Below are positions 12,263-25,275 of a stretch of 64,000 bases of DNA, one piece after another. The notes below the pieces were generated by a model, which was not told the origin of the DNA, made no database searches, and saw only the letters and a program-made list of their open reading frames with translations. The DNA is from Breviolum minutum Mf 1.05b.01. Lineage: Eukaryota; Sar; Dinophyceae; Suessiales; Symbiodiniaceae. The DNA lies in assembly GCA_000507305.1 (NCBI GenBank), contig DF240810.1, positions 36,554-100,553 of the forward strand, written 5' to 3'. The translations under genes and the position numbers were made by a program. The stretch's first letter is position 1, and every line of letters begins with the position of its first letter.

Positions 12263-14178
12263 AAAAAGGCCGTTAACAGGTTTTTTTACTGATCGAAAAG
12301 GTCCGAGTCCAACTGACTAATCTAAGCAGACATGGATTTTTTTGACACCAAGGTATGACTACCTCTACAAACCGATTCCAGGTGACCGGTGGATTTAGGG
12401 AAGCTAGTGATGCCGGCAGCAGCAAACTTTGGGTGATGCAACATACTCACTTTTTGGTATCCATCATGAATCACAACTGTAAAAACATTATTGTTCCATG
12501 GGTTCATCGAAAAGCAAGAGCATCATACCATGTACACACATACACTTAGATTGCTTAGATTCACATAAAGCCTTTGTTGGTATCATCTCGCATCAGAAAT
12601 GGCCAACGTTCGGGAAAAAAAATATCATGGAACAACATAGGGTCTGACCTGCAAATGTTTCTGTTTTGACACCCAGCAACCTGAGCATGGGTGTTTCCGG
12701 AACGTGAACATGAACATGAAACGAAATATCAGAGAAGATATATACATGAACATAATACGAATGGTATCTATGACATACTGTATATATGTACATATGCAAA
12801 TACATATACAATATACATATACATATACATGTACATGTACTCGGGTAAATCAAGTTCCATTATTTGAATGTATTTGATGTACAGAGTCTATTTCAATTTG
12901 CGAAGACGGATGATCTTATTCATGAGGAAATTGGCACAATTCTAGTTTCTACAGGCTTGAGGATGATTCTTGTTTTCAGTGATGATTGACACACAACGAG
13001 CAGGAAGGAACCTGGGTGAGATTGTGAAGATTCAGAAGACCAATTGCTGCCTCCCCCGAAATCCCAAGTGAACCAGTGGACTCAACAATGTATAGCAAAT
13101 GACTTCATTCCTACAAGTGTGCAAAAACTGTTGTTCACCCACAAAATAGATCTTGAAGCGAATATGTCATGTCCTTCTGTCTTTCTCTTCCTTTTTTTTC
13201 CAGCCTTCAAGACGTGAAATTGAAGATTGTATCCATATCCACCATGTATGACATCTGCCTTGAACATGCACATTGAACACTTATCGGTGGAGTGGGTATT
13301 TCTCCTACCTTTCCAAGTTTGATACTCTGATATAAAGCTGCCACCAGCTGCACCAGATTTTTGTCCGGTTTTATGGCCTTTTCGCTGCCAGGCTTTGTTT
13401 TAAGCATATTGGCCATTATCATTTGGGTGTCTTGGTCAATTTGGTCTCGGGATCGCGTTCGCTTGGTTTGAAACTCACAGGGAAACTTTCGGGACTTCGC
13501 CAGACCCGTTTTGACACCATGGAATCCTTGAAACTTGGTTCATTGCCCTGAAGCAAGTAGGGGGGACGAAGTAAACCACAGAGCTGCCTATTCTGATTGT
13601 GACCACAAAGCTGCCAGAGAATGGAGACAGCCCATCAAGTCCTTCTTTCCATTGATTTTTTGCGCAGAGCTTTGAGTTCTTGTGAGTTTAAGCGAATCTC
13701 AACAAGAACAAAAAGTTCTCAGGATATGCGGATAGGAGTGGGTGACCCGTGACCTCTTGTTGCCTTTGTTGTTTGGTGATTTTTTGGCGTTTTTTTTTCC
13801 CAATTTTTCTGGGGAACAAAAACCCAATTTGGGCATCAGGTCTTGACCATCATGCGCGAGTACCGCCGCTGTTTTGAACAGGCCTTGGCAGTGATACACT
13901 TGCCACCTGCGCGCCGTGGAATCATGGCAGAAAAGAGGAAAATTTGAAGCATATGACGTATGGATGGATGTATGTAATGTAATGTAACGTAAATGTAAAT
14001 GTAAATGTAAATTTAGACATAAATGTAAATGTAAACGTAATGTACGTTGTATGTATGTATGTATGCATTCATTCACCCCACTCTGAAGTTAGTTTCTTTT
14101 CTTTGTATGCATTGCGGATTTGTGTGCTTCCTTCGTGCCTTTTGGATTTGGGCAACCGATACAATTGTGTTCATCACC
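12263..14178. other. Non-coding with AT and hexanucleotide microsatellites
   Basis: ATACAT-type repeats lie near 12775-12842 and ATGTAA/GTATGT repeats near 13970-14070. No gene was recognised. Confidence 0.45.
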
Positions 14179-14230
14179 GATTTGACAGAAGTTAACGTCG
14201 GGATGGCCGCCAAGTTAAATCTCAAGCTGC
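14179..14230 (+). repeat. 52-bp direct repeat, copy 1
   Basis: Begins GATTTGACAGAAGTTAACGT and ends AAATCTCAAGCTGC. A near-identical copy in the same orientation lies at 15776-15826. The two flank a 1.55-kb interval with no recognised gene. Confidence 0.85.
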
Positions 14231-15775
14231 AAGAGTGAAAACTGCTTCCAATGGGCTACTCATCCCCCGCAATCTGGCCTTTGGTTCTCTGGGAGCAGTT
14301 GGTTTTGCTGAGTAGTTTGGGAGTCACCCTGTACCTCCAGCAAGTCGACTGTGCGGCACTGCGAGACTTGTTTCGAACTTCATTTGGGCCGGGTGTGAGG
14401 GCTGGGCTGCAAGCAGGATCAACCAAAATCATCAGGTGGGGCCGGTGGCGATTGGCGCACGACAGGCAGGAAGGAAGTCAAAAAGCCAAAGACCAATAGC
14501 CTGTCAGGTAAGCTTGTTAGTGTGGTTTTCGGGCTAGTAGGCCTAGCGCCGTTTGTTGCAACCCTGTGCTGCTGGCTGGGGTCGCTGCAAGGAGCAAGGA
14601 CCAGTCTTGGTCGCTAGTCTGGTGGGGAGGCAGCGTGAGCTAGCTGGCGGCGCTTCGCCTGAAGAGACGTGGCTTTGGTCAATAGGTTTGCTGCGAGTTG
14701 AGTACGATGTTGGCCTGGCTCGACTTTGGCATGAACACATTTCCAACGATGAGTATGTGGTAGTGTAGACCCTGACATGTGGAACTCAATGAGGCATCTG
14801 AGAATTCGTGTTCGAAGTGCAGCAGGACAAGTGGTGGCTGGAGTTGTCGCAGCCCAGATTGTGGGTTGCCAGCCTGGAATGCGGCTGAGTGGGCGGCCCT
14901 GAGAATGCACCGAGCTGGCGCGAGCGTCCCAGGCTCGTGGGGTCAACCTCCGAACATCCTGCTGGAATTGTCAAGCGGTTTGCTGCAGAGGCTGGAGAAG
15001 GGCAAAAGTTTGGAGAAGAAGTGAAAGAGAAGACCCTGCGACATTTTTGCAGAAGCCCAGCAATTGAGACATCAAGTACTTGGCGCGCCATGAGAGGGTA
15101 AGGTGGATGGTGACGTGGAAAGGCAAAAAAGGAGAGGGAGAAGGCAAGGGCCAGGGTCCCAAAGCAACATCCAGCATGGTCAACAAGGCAGAGTGCTTGG
15201 AGGCTGGAGTTGGCGCAAAATTTCTGAAGCCTACACAATATCAGCAGCTTCGTGTGCAAGATGTGGTGAAGCCAGTTCGAAGATGAGGTAAATTGCTATG
15301 CCGGCAAAGCCTTCTTTTGGCTGCTATACAACGAAAACGGGAGAGCCTAATTAAAGACAAATGGAAGCCGACAAACAAGGTGGATTTCTTCAATGGCATT
15401 CCAAACACACAGTATTCAACAACCTGACAGGTAATGGGCTTACGTTTCAATAGGGCAAGTACAGGAGGCATACACCTCTGAGCGAAGCCTGGGTAAAATG
15501 AATGACATGGAGTGCTTAAAAAGCCAGCAATCACATTGACGTTTTGAATCCAACCAAGAGCCAACCCTTGCGCAGCATTAAGATTCTTGCTGGATGTTTT
15601 CATTATTTTCAGGTCGCTACTATTGCTGAAAAAATCAAAACACCTCATGATTGAGCGACGTTCCAGTTGGCATACTAGATTGGGCGGCCAATGTTTCCTC
15701 GCACTTGAACAGCATCATGAAGGCGGACTGTGGCCTGAAAAAGTGGGCTGGCGTCAATTAGTGTGTCACCACGCA
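14231..15775. other. Interval between the 52-bp direct repeats
   Basis: GC-richer than its surroundings between about 14530 and 15280, with several overlapping open frames on both strands, none with a recognisable domain. It could be the body of a decayed non-autonomous element bounded by the direct repeats, but no transposase or polymerase motif is visible. Confidence 0.3.
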
Positions 15776-15826
15776 GATTTGACAGAAGTTAACGTTGGGG
15801 TGGCGCCAATGTAAATCTCAAGCTGC
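15776..15826 (+). repeat. 52-bp direct repeat, copy 2
   Basis: Second copy of the 14179-14230 sequence, with a handful of substitutions and one missing base. Confidence 0.85.
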
Positions 15827-15910
15827 GCCACACCCACCCACCATCAGCTTGAGGGGAAGTTCTCTCATGCATGCTTGATGTGGAATGACATCAACTTTTC
15901 ATCTGGAGTC

Positions 15911-16217
15911 ATGTTGGTAATCCACTTTGATTGTCATGGTTTTCCTCATCACATTCTTATTTTGCACTTGCTTTTTCTTATTTTGACCTTGGTCTTTCAA
16001 AAAGAAGTAAAAAATACATTGGTAATCCACTCTGATCATGATTTTCCCCTGCACATTCTTATTTTGAACTTGTTCTTTCTTATTTTGAACTAGGTTTTTC
16101 AAAAGATGCAAAAAACAAAGTGGGTACACCACTCTGATTATCCTGATTTTCCCCATCACAATCTTATTTTGAACTTGGAACTTGTTTCTTCTTATTTTGA
16201 ACTTGGTTTTCCAAAAA
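15911..16217 (+). repeat. About 105-bp tandem repeat, three copies
   Basis: Each unit contains TGGTAATCCACTCTGAT or a variant, then GATTTTCCCC, then CACATTCTTATTTTGAAC, then a CTTATTTTGA run ending in TTTTTCAAAA. Units start near 15911, 16018 and 16120. Confidence 0.85.
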
Positions 16218-17751
16218 AAACCATTGATTTTCCTTCGTGTTCTTTTTTTTTTTTCAAAAAACCCTACTGACTGTCTACTGGTTCTGACCTAACCCCCTAA
16301 ACTGCACAAATGAATTTTCGCATGCCCTGAAACATGCGGTCGTGTCACACGAGACGCTAGCTGATCATGTATCCTTGACAGGTCCGGCAGACATGACATC
16401 AGGGCGATTTGAAGTGTTTTTTTTCTTTTCTGTTTTGCTGTGTGTTAACGTTCTTTTACGCAAAGTTTGCATGAAACGACCGAGGAAAGGAACTTGAAGA
16501 GAATGTGGAGGATGGAACAATGAAGATTGTGGGTCTACATCCCGCAAAGAAGGGAATCGTATTGAATCTTGGGAAAATTCTGTTGAATTCAAGGGGTGGA
16601 GGGTTTACATTGTTTACTATATTTTTGTTATTTTGCATTGTCGTTTTGTCATTGAATTGCCAATCTTTGCCCGCACCATCGCCATCACCGCATCACCAAA
16701 CTTACGTCATCACATCTTGGAATCTGACCATTGCAACGGGGTTTGTTTCCATCACAATCACTGATCTCATGGCTTGTGAAGGTACAGTATATAAATATAT
16801 ATTGTCCACCATCCGGATGAGGAGTCTGCAAAGAAAGTGCCCCATGGATGTAAATACATACTGCTACCACAGCCGGGTTGAAACCTCGTACTACTATTAC
16901 TATCACCGCTTGTGTATGGTTTGTTTCTGTTCTTTTGTTTAGGTGGGGATATCTCGAAACAAAGTAAATTAACTCTCTCTTCACCGATTCATTTCTCAAT
17001 TTCAACCCATGAGGGTTCATTTGCTATGGACAACGAATATCCACAGCTGTACCTTTTTCCTGGGATGACCCAGCCAGTACCGCTCCCCATTTTTCGCAGC
17101 AATCGAAAGTATTTGGTTGATGGCCATGGTGACCGTGCTAACGGCCGCAATACCGAAGTTGTTTTCTATCTTCAAGATGACTCAATGGTACCGCCAGGCC
17201 ACTGATTTCCCCCCATGGTTTTTTTGGAATTACCAAACTCAGGATTTGCTTAAGCCTCTTCCGCATGGGTGTGATGTTTGTGCTTGGTGTGCCTCGGTGA
17301 TGGGGCAGGGCTGGAATAGATGAGAAGATCAGCTTGCAGACGGAAGTTTCCTCGCATGTGTTGACAAAGAGATGTTAAAAACAAACACATGGAACATCGA
17401 CATTCAAGACGAACGTCAAATGCTTCTACACATGGAAGGTTTAACTTGGTGCCCGGTGCCGGGTTTGCGAGTAAACCAGAGTTTTGCGGCTTTGCAAGTC
17501 AGCGCGAGTTACTGAGTTGGTACAAACCGAACAGAAATTGGGCGAGGATTCGTCCACGACTTAAGGTCATCGGATGTGCATTCTTGGCACAGACCGACGG
17601 TTTGAACGACCTCATTTTGAATGCAGTCGTTGCTCGACAAGGATTTTTTGGTTGGAGTTTCCCGTTGGCCTTGCTAAACCTTCACCAAACATTTTCACAG
17701 CACATGTGGAATCATGTAGTCTCAGTTCAGCCAGGGTTTTCCATTGTATGG
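16218..17751. other. No confident gene
   Basis: Several 60-145-residue open frames overlap here (for example 16505-16942 and 17389-17775) with no recognised domain. Their composition is not clearly protein-like. Confidence 0.35.
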
Positions 17752-18036
17752 TGTGTGAGGGTTCGCAGATTTTGATTCGTTTTGCGTTTTGGGGGGGCTG
17801 TCCGGCAGGGTGCCGTCCGAGGCATCGTCTGATGTGTAAATGAGTGAGGGTTCACAGATTTTGATTTGTTTTCATCGTGGCTGTCCGGGAGGGTGTCGTC
17901 CGTGACGTGTAAATGGGAGGAGGTTCTTAGATTTTGATTTGTTTTGGATCGTTTTCGGGGGGGGGGGCTGTCGGGCAGGGTGTCGTCGGAGGTGTCGTCT
18001 AATGTGTGTATGGGTTCGCAATTTTTTTTATTTGTT
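17752..18036 (+). repeat. About 80-95-bp G-rich tandem repeat, four copies
   Basis: Units contain GAGGGTTCGCAGATTTTGAT or a variant, then a G run, GGCTGTCCGG, CAGGGTGTCGTC, and end GATGTGTAAATG. Unit lengths vary by small indels. Confidence 0.85.
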
Positions 18037-18298
18037 TTGGGTGGGGTTTAGCACCCAGATTCGTAAAGGAGTGTTAAATCAACCTCTTGGCATACAACCC
18101 ACAGTCTTTCGTTTCAGTTACGTTTTCATTCGCCGTTTGCCTCGACACCCATGAAATTCCTCATTCATATTCTTATTTGTGTTTTAAATACAATATTTGT
18201 ATCTATGTTTGTATCTTACTTCTGAATATCTATATATACGTATTAGAAAATTAAATTTGTACATTTTGAATCGGTTAAACCAACTGCGGAAATGGCTG

Positions 18299-18721
18299 AC
18301 ACCTTCCATGCTATTTGGGGTCTATGCTGGTGTAATGTTTTGTCGAATATATGTTTTAGATGTTGAGAGCCAGAACGTCCAGGGCGTGTTTTTTTTGCCG
18401 GAATTCCAGGGCACTAGTCCACTAGTCACTATAGACAGTGGGAATGTCAGCATTTTTCAAGGGGGTCCACTTTGCAAGTCTCATGATGCGATGCTGCGAT
18501 GCAAAAAAGCACTTGCCCAGGCTTTGGCCTTCGTGATGGATGTGGATGAACTAGTAGCTGATGTAATCCTGACGGAAAGGTTGCGCTCCACTCTCGGAAA
18601 GTTGGAGCCTTTGTCGTGTGGCAAGATCTTGAGGAGAGAGGTGAAGTGCGTTCCTGCGAAGGACCGCTCGTGGGAAGTGCTCGTGGGCATCTCGGGGACG
18701 ATTTTTTTGCTGCTGTTCTAG
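18299..18721 (+). CDS. Open frame of unknown function, possibly an exon
   Basis: One frame stays open for 174 codons (from 18197). Its middle part has protein-like composition, for example KALAQALAFVMDVDELVADV followed by a Leu/Arg/Lys-rich helix, while its start is AT-rich and its end hydrophobic. No domain was recognised, and no signal peptide or metal-binding motif is visible. It could be an exon with flanking intron sequence in frame, or chance. Confidence 0.25.
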   Translation, partial: TPSMLFGVYAGVMFCRIYVLDVESQNVQGVFFLPEFQGTSPLVTIDSGNVSIFQGGPLCKSHDAMLRCKKALAQALAFVMDVDELVADVILTERLRSTLGKLEPLSCGKILRREVKCVPAKDRSWEVLVGISGTIFLLLF

Positions 18722-19493
18722 AGAAATGGGTGCCTCTCGCAGATATGCTGCATTTCCACGTTCGAAGGAACTATACTATATATAGCCTGTCTTCCAGATC
18801 CCCCGATGGCATTAAGAGGTGTGAGTCGTCATTGAAAGCAGCCCCTTCCTTTCGACCAGAAATCTTTTCGGGACTTCCAGATCCGCTGAAACATCACTGA
18901 CTCAGATCCCCCCAATATGCGTCCAGGATATGCTGCGCTATATCCTTACTGCAGGCCTTCGTTTGGTGTGCTCAAACGCCCCACTTTCCTCACTCGAGGA
19001 TTTGTTTCCAAGACCTCACTCCAGTCGTTTGGTCAAATTTCATCTCTACCAGCTGTTAAATGACGGGCCGTCAATCAGCGTTTGGGATTTCGGGAGACCC
19101 CGTGGACCCAGACCCACAAAAACGACCCGCGCAGGTCTCATTATCTTTTCAATCTACTACTGGCTTCTGTCACTAAGCTCAAGTCAGAGAGAGATACAGA
19201 AACAACTGAGCGGCTGAATGAGAAAGGATGCGGCTTTTCATGGGATTTCAGAGAAGAGAACACTGAAAAATCCATTTCAGAATCCAACAGCCTAAGGCGA
19301 CTCCTAAGCAGATTATTGTGACCAAACAATCTGAGCTGGTTTGTTTTGTCAACTGCCATGAATTGATTGGAGCAATGATGACTTACACAAACGAAACACC
19401 CCGTCAAAAATCATGAACTACCCCCTTTAATGAGGAATGAACAAAGACCAAAGTCGCAAGTCTTCCAACAAAAAGCACCCACTGCCCCTGGCT

Positions 19494-19557
19494 CTGAAAA
19501 CCGAGTCCGTTTTACTTGAGCATCAACTCCGCTGCCTTGGCATTGTGTGGCGGCTAC
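19494..19557 (+). pseudogene. Possible LINE reverse-transcriptase C-terminal remnant
   Basis: The frame reads ESVLLEHQLRCLGIVWRLP, which resembles the conserved stretch near the C-terminus of many non-LTR retrotransposon polymerases (pattern: hRLRWLGHVxRMP). Nothing of the upstream polymerase was found, so if real it is a short dead fragment. Confidence 0.35.
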
Positions 19558-19731
19558 CAGGAACCCAAAAACGGTGGGTTTTTTTATGTTGAAAAAACAC
19601 CAACTCGCAGTTTCCATATCAAAAAAGCTACCCAGGATAGAGCCAATGAGGTATCCATTCGAAAACTTTTTGGATCTAAAGGGTGGTCTTGGCCACCAAT
19701 TGCCATGGCTCAATCTCGGGTTTGCGTTGTG

Positions 19732-19798
19732 CCGGCATTGCGTGTAGCACTTTTGCGGGCGCCACCGAATACCTTTATTGAAGACACATTTATGTGGT
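19732..19798 (+). repeat. Inverted-repeat arm 1
   Basis: Contains GTAGCACTTTTGCG and TTGAAGACACATTT. The reverse complement recurs at 21441-21514 with about 75-80% identity by eye. Confidence 0.75.
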
Positions 19799-19949
19799 AA
19801 AGACACTTTTCCCTCCCGAAGACGCTTTTCCTGCAGCCCAATTTCCCCCGCCTTGAAAACAGGGGCTGCAATTGGCGGTGCCGGTGCCGGTTTGCCAATT
19901 CCCACAAATGCCGGTCGGCGTGCCCCTTGGAGAGTGAGATCTACAAGAA

Positions 19950-20850
19950 GAGTTTGATGAACAAAAAGGCTTTGAGAAAATACGTGACGCTATTAAAAGA
20001 GTGCGCCATGTGCAAAAATACGTTGCTTGAAAAGAACATGTTGTTTAAAGGAGAAAGATGATTCGGCTTTTCATAGAAGAAGAAGACCTGGATTAGAAAG
20101 AAGAGGTCGATGAAGGTGTAAAGAAGAAGATCCTACGAGTAAAGAATCCTATGAGCAAAGAAGAAGAACACTTTCTGTAAAGAAACACGCGTTGCTGAGA
20201 ACAAGGCTTTTGATTTAAAAAATCAACTAACGAAGAGACTGTGATTTTAAAACGGAGATTGTAATGCAAAAAGGATATGTCGAGTGAAGCAAAAACAAAT
20301 GAGTAAAGAACACCTTGGTGAAAGAGAACAACTTTTCATTATGATCCTTGAAGAAGAGCCAGTTTTTTGGAAAACCAAGCAGTGCTGAATAAAGTAATTT
20401 AAATTCAACAAAGTCCTCAATTTTACAAAATACCTTACCTCAAACAAGGATGCCCTTCCGAAACGAGTATTGTGCTTAAACGGAATGTGTTGATTAGAAG
20501 AGCTGTGATTGAAAGAGGGGACTATGATCAAACATGATTGGCAGGTTTGGAAAATTATATATGTTGATCATTTTGAACGGAAGACTCAAAAATAGTTTTA
20601 TTCAAGAAGGTCTTGATTTCAATAAAACTTCAAGTCAAGCAGGAGAAGGTGTTGGCAAAACAAGGTCAAAAACAACAATAAAACTCTGTTTGAAAAAACG
20701 ACCTTGTCTTAAGAGAAATCGATTTCAGAAAAGCAAAGATTCAAAAAGAGGACATTTCGTTAAAGATTGAATGTTCACTTGCTAAAAAGACTCCCATTAA
20801 AACGGGAGGCTGTGATGTAAAAGTAGTTTGTTGATTTCAGAAGGAGGCGG
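19950..20850 (+). repeat. A-rich degenerate array of about 18-22-bp units
   Basis: The region is strongly purine-rich and cycles through variants such as GACTGTGATTTTAAAACG, GATTGTAATGCAAAAAGG and GGCTGTGATGTAAAAGT, with AAAGAA between them. It is too degenerate to set unit borders. The open frames here are short and repeat-driven. Confidence 0.5.
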
Positions 20851-21440
20851 TGATCAATATGTGATTTGGAAAAGACATTCCAATAGACGTTCCTGGCGGG
20901 TTGTGTTGGAAGTACTATGGATTCGGCTGTGTCCGTTCAGTCAGCGCACGACCAAGACAACGTTGAACGTGCTGGAAATCACGAAGCATGTCAAAAATAC
21001 CAGTCATACGAATCATACCAATCCAACAATGCAAGGCCAATCACGAATTCAGGTGCAATCATTTCCAATCTACCAAGGAAGCATAGGAACGGGCTGGTTC
21101 CTTTGTATTGGAAATGCGAATATGTTGAAATTGTAGGCAAGTGTTCCTATATTTGGACACGCTGTCAATGGCCTTCCATAGGTTCGCTGTAGGACATACC
21201 TGAATATACAAATGTACCTATGTGTACGGGAACGCATGCCCCCACAGCTGCGTCCAAGTGTCCTGTGGATTCGGCATGGGCTCTAGGCCTTTTCAGTTTG
21301 TAGGGATGACACTAGATAAAGGCAGCTTGATATAAAGGATCCAAGAGACAATGTTTTGGAGCAGGTAACGGTGGAGCCAGTACTGGCCAACTATGCGCAT
21401 CAGGCAAAAATGTGGTGGCGCCTCCAAAACGTGGCGTCCA

Positions 21441-21514
21441 ATGTGGAAATGTGTCTTCAAAAAAGGAATTCAGTGGCTGGCGCAAAAGTGCTACCCCTGC
21501 GTGGGCGTAATGCC
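21441..21514 (-). repeat. Inverted-repeat arm 2
   Basis: On the minus strand this matches arm 1 at 19732-19798. The two arms bracket the A-rich array. Confidence 0.75.
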
Positions 21515-21529
21515 ATCTTTGAATTTTGG

Positions 21530-21828
21530 GTGTCCAGTGATCCATTTTGGACCAACTTTGGGCGTTCAATTTCAGGATTTTTTTGTTGGTGTGGTGGTCC
21601 ATGTTCGATCAATTTTGGGCGTTCGGCGGTACATTTTGGATTAATTTTGGGTGGTGCATTCGGCGATCCATTTTGCATCAATTTTCGGCGTGCGCCAGCT
21701 CAATTATGGGCGTGTGGTGATCCATTTTGGCATCCATTTCGGGCGTCCGGGCGGTTGGTTGAGGGGGTCCATTTTGGATCAATTCTGGGCGCTAAATTTT
21801 GGAATAATTTTTAGGCGTCCAGCTGACC
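21530..21828 (+). repeat. Degenerate tandem repeat (TCCATTTTGGATCAATTTTGGGCG unit)
   Basis: About six to seven variants of CCATTTTGGATCAATTTTGG followed by GCGT(T/C)C recur every 35-60 bp. Translations are repetitive (for example INFGR, FWTNFGR) and should not be read as a protein. Confidence 0.8.
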
Positions 21829-24800
21829 TTTGTGGTGCTTTTGCTGGATTGGAACACTGCGATGAAAACATGCTGACAAGGGTAAATAGAGCAATGGCAT
21901 TTGAATTATGACCGCTATCTCCTCATCTAACAGGTCGTGTGACCAGATAAGTTTTTTTTGGGACACACATGAATTTTTGTTTGCGGAGGGTGCACCTGTC
22001 AACTTAGCTTCACAGCATCCACTGCCATGTGGGTGCTGTTGTTTCCTGATCTTGTTTCAGGTTGCTTCAAGATCTTTTCCTCGATAGTGTGAGGATTTCG
22101 TATCACTTGGTGGTAACATGGCAGCCCTACCTGACAATAACCCCCCTTTTTTCTGCCAGGACTTCACCTACAGTGGAGGTAAATCTCCTACTGATGCCAC
22201 GATCATCTTTTCACCAACGACCTTTGAGGGCGATGCCTACGTAAGTTCTTGTGCCGTGGCGATGGTGGGACCTTAACTTCTCCCACAACATACCGGTGTT
22301 TTTGTATTCGCAAATCGAAGCTAGATTCAGGTGACTGAAAGTGACACTTTTTGAATCAAACCTGAGATTCTTCTAATACGAACTCCCTCACAAGTCAGGA
22401 TGCCCCAGCTCCGATAATTCGCCCAAGAGATTCGCAATGGATCCTAGGATCGTGACCCGCAAAACTGAGGTGGATCGGATACCTATGACGCGTACTTGAA
22501 AAAGTACTATAACGCAAAACTTGGTGCAGCTTGGTTTTGTTTTGAGCAATGTTTAATGTTTAATTGTAGTTGGTGTGTGAAGCAAAAACCTTGAATATTG
22601 CACTAAAGCTTTTGGTGTATACATCATGGCCAAGTTTCTACTTGGTGGTCAAGGGCCCTGTAAGGATGGGCATGCACTGCCTCTAAATTTGGAGGAGTGA
22701 CAAGTGACATTCCAGAAAGATTTGCAAAATATCCGGTGCATTTGAAGCAGTATACAACATGAAGCGAACAGAAAGCCGACAGAAGGAGTTGTTAACGATT
22801 TGAAACATCGAATATATATGAATATATGTATGAATATATGTATGAATATATGTAGCACACGACAGGCAACACTCCCCCCCCCAAAAAAAATAGACATATT
22901 TCACCAGTAATGCTTGGCTTCAGAATCTGACATGCTCAGCAAAGAAAGGGGCATATTGTTTTTCACGCATGGCGTGACGTGTTTGTGCTGACCTAGAACC
23001 AGAACCAGAGCGCAGCAGCGACAGACTACAACACATACAGGCACCGTAGGGAAGGTTGAAGAGCCAAAGATGCTCAACCAGTCCCATTTGAAGGTTCCGA
23101 AAATAGGTAGATGTCTCAAGTGATTCCATTGGACGTAGTTTATTCCACTTGTCATTTGTTCCACGTTAGGCTCTGGATCACCAGTGTTAGTCTCCATGAA
23201 GAGGCACTTCTTCAGCTTCCAAACGAACTGAATTCCAATTTTGGAAGGCAGACAGAGGTATTGGAGTTTGCATTCAGCAAACAAATGAGCACTTGTGGTC
23301 CCGGTCAAATCCTACAAGTTTCTCGGAGTTTGAGTCGTCGAAAAAGATTTTTCGAGTTTTTGGGCAGTTGAAGGTAAGCAATGGCAGTTTGATTCACCTT
23401 TTGGAAACGGTTGGGTTTCCAGGTGTTTGGTATTTCCTACGTTTCTTTTCTGTCGGATTTTCAGGGTCCTGATGGCCATGTGGCGCTGAGGTTGCGACCG
23501 AAACTTCATCTGCTGCTTGGAGCACCAAAAAGGGGGAGACTTTGAACCACGGGTTTTGGGATTTTTAGAGACAAAACCCATGGGAACCCACGTGAAACCT
23601 TCATTTTTAGGGGTTATTTCACCCGTATGTTAGGGGGTTTTAAAACCTTCATTTTTCCATGGGTTGTTGGGGGTCCCCCCGGGAACATGGTGAGATTCAT
23701 TTGCATTGAGGGCGGCCTCTGTAAGAAGCCCATTTTGACTGGGATGAAATGGCTCGAATGAAGAGCGCTGTCTTGGGCATTCCGTGGGCCCCCCGAAACC
23801 TACATTTTGTTGAGGTTTTTTATGGGAAATAACCTTGATTTTTAGGTGGCTAAAACCTGTATTTTTCATGGTTTTGGGGGCTCATGGTCGATATCGGTGT
23901 GCTGCTGTGCAAAGTAGCTGATTTTCATCGCATCCAAAAAGATCGTCTCCGATCGTCTCCGGCTTAGGAAAGAACGTGCACGGACATACCAGATATATTG
24001 AAGCGACAGTTGCAAGGTGCGACAGCAGGCTCCACGAAAGTTACTCCGACTCTCAGCAAAAAGTCGGCAACGAAGGATCTCATTTTGCCCCCCTTTTTTC
24101 CAGCCTTCCCAGACTATTCTGGGATGTATGAAGGCATCAACTGCTCTAGGCAATGTTTGCATGAGAGTTTGGGTTCACAAGTTGTCTTTCAAGTCTTCTG
24201 GTTAAGAGGGCCATTTTTCTTCAATATAAAGCTTCCAAGTTTACCACTTTGGGCCGTGGAGATGTGGGTGCAAGTTACCCCAAAATGGTCTGGGGGTCGA
24301 AACCGAACGCGAAGTTCACAAAACGTGACAGGTGTGGCATCTGGGAGAGATTCGAAACCGAACGTGTGGGGGAGGTCTTTTTTTCATCTTTGTTTCAATG
24401 TTTTTTGGAGCACGCTGCGCATCTGATGTCTTGGCAGAGCTTTCTTTGTGGCAGGGGCAGCATTGGGCAAGCTTTGGACTGCTGGGTTGGGCTCTCGCTC
24501 TTTTCTTTTGGTGTTATTGTGATGGCGTGCTAAGTGCGTTTTGGCTTTATTCTTTGCATTGCACGCGAAACGCGCCCTTGTGAGCGTGCCCATGACGCTG
24601 TGTTTTCACGCGTGACAGAAAACTTGACCAACGTCGCCATTTTGGACAAAGGGCATGCTGCGGTCCCTTTTTGGGCGCCTACCAGCCTTGGGCGGCCAAA
24701 AAAGGGTCGCCAAGACGAGCTGTCACGGGACCCATAAAAGGGTCGCCAGGGCCGCGACAAAGGCTCGGGAGGGACGACAGCGACCATTTTTCGGAGTTCT

Positions 24801-25275
24801 ACACCGAGGCAGCACTACTCAAGCTTGTCCCTCACAACGGAAAGTATGCTTGTGTTTGAAATGGACATGGGTTTTCGCATTATGTTTGAAAAACCGCCCT
24901 CCAGACCCCAAACCAAAGCAGGCCCCCAGTCCCGTCCCTAAACCCCAGCCCCCCCGTAGTGAAACTTCAGGGTTGAAATCATGTCACATGAATCTTCATG
25001 TCAAAGAAAGCTTATCGCACGTGTGCCAAATGCTGTTCCTGGCAGCGGACAGTATGCCCATGTTTGAAAATGCCCCGCGGCTTCTCCCAGTGTGTTTGAA
25101 AATGACTCACTTGTGTTTGGAAATGACCCTCGGTTTCCAGGGGGCCAAAATGCTGGTCCTGCGTCTTTTTGGAGATGACCCATCCCCTTGCCCCAACTAC
25201 AACCAGTGAAGCAACCAGGAAGAGTTTTCGACAAATTTTCAACGCCCAGGTATTTTGAGGCGGTAGTTTTCTGAC
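21829..25275. other. No confident gene
   Basis: Short motifs recur, such as TGTTTGAAAATG (four or more times in 24850-25130), GAATATATGTAT (three to four times in 22805-22855) and AAACCTTCATTTTT (twice near 23597 and 23643). No domain or confident exon was recognised. Confidence 0.4.

Noticed and set aside
14543-15259. Overlapping 110-157-residue minus-strand frames
   Set aside because: They are open because the local sequence is GC-richer; competing frames on both strands are equally open and none shows a motif.
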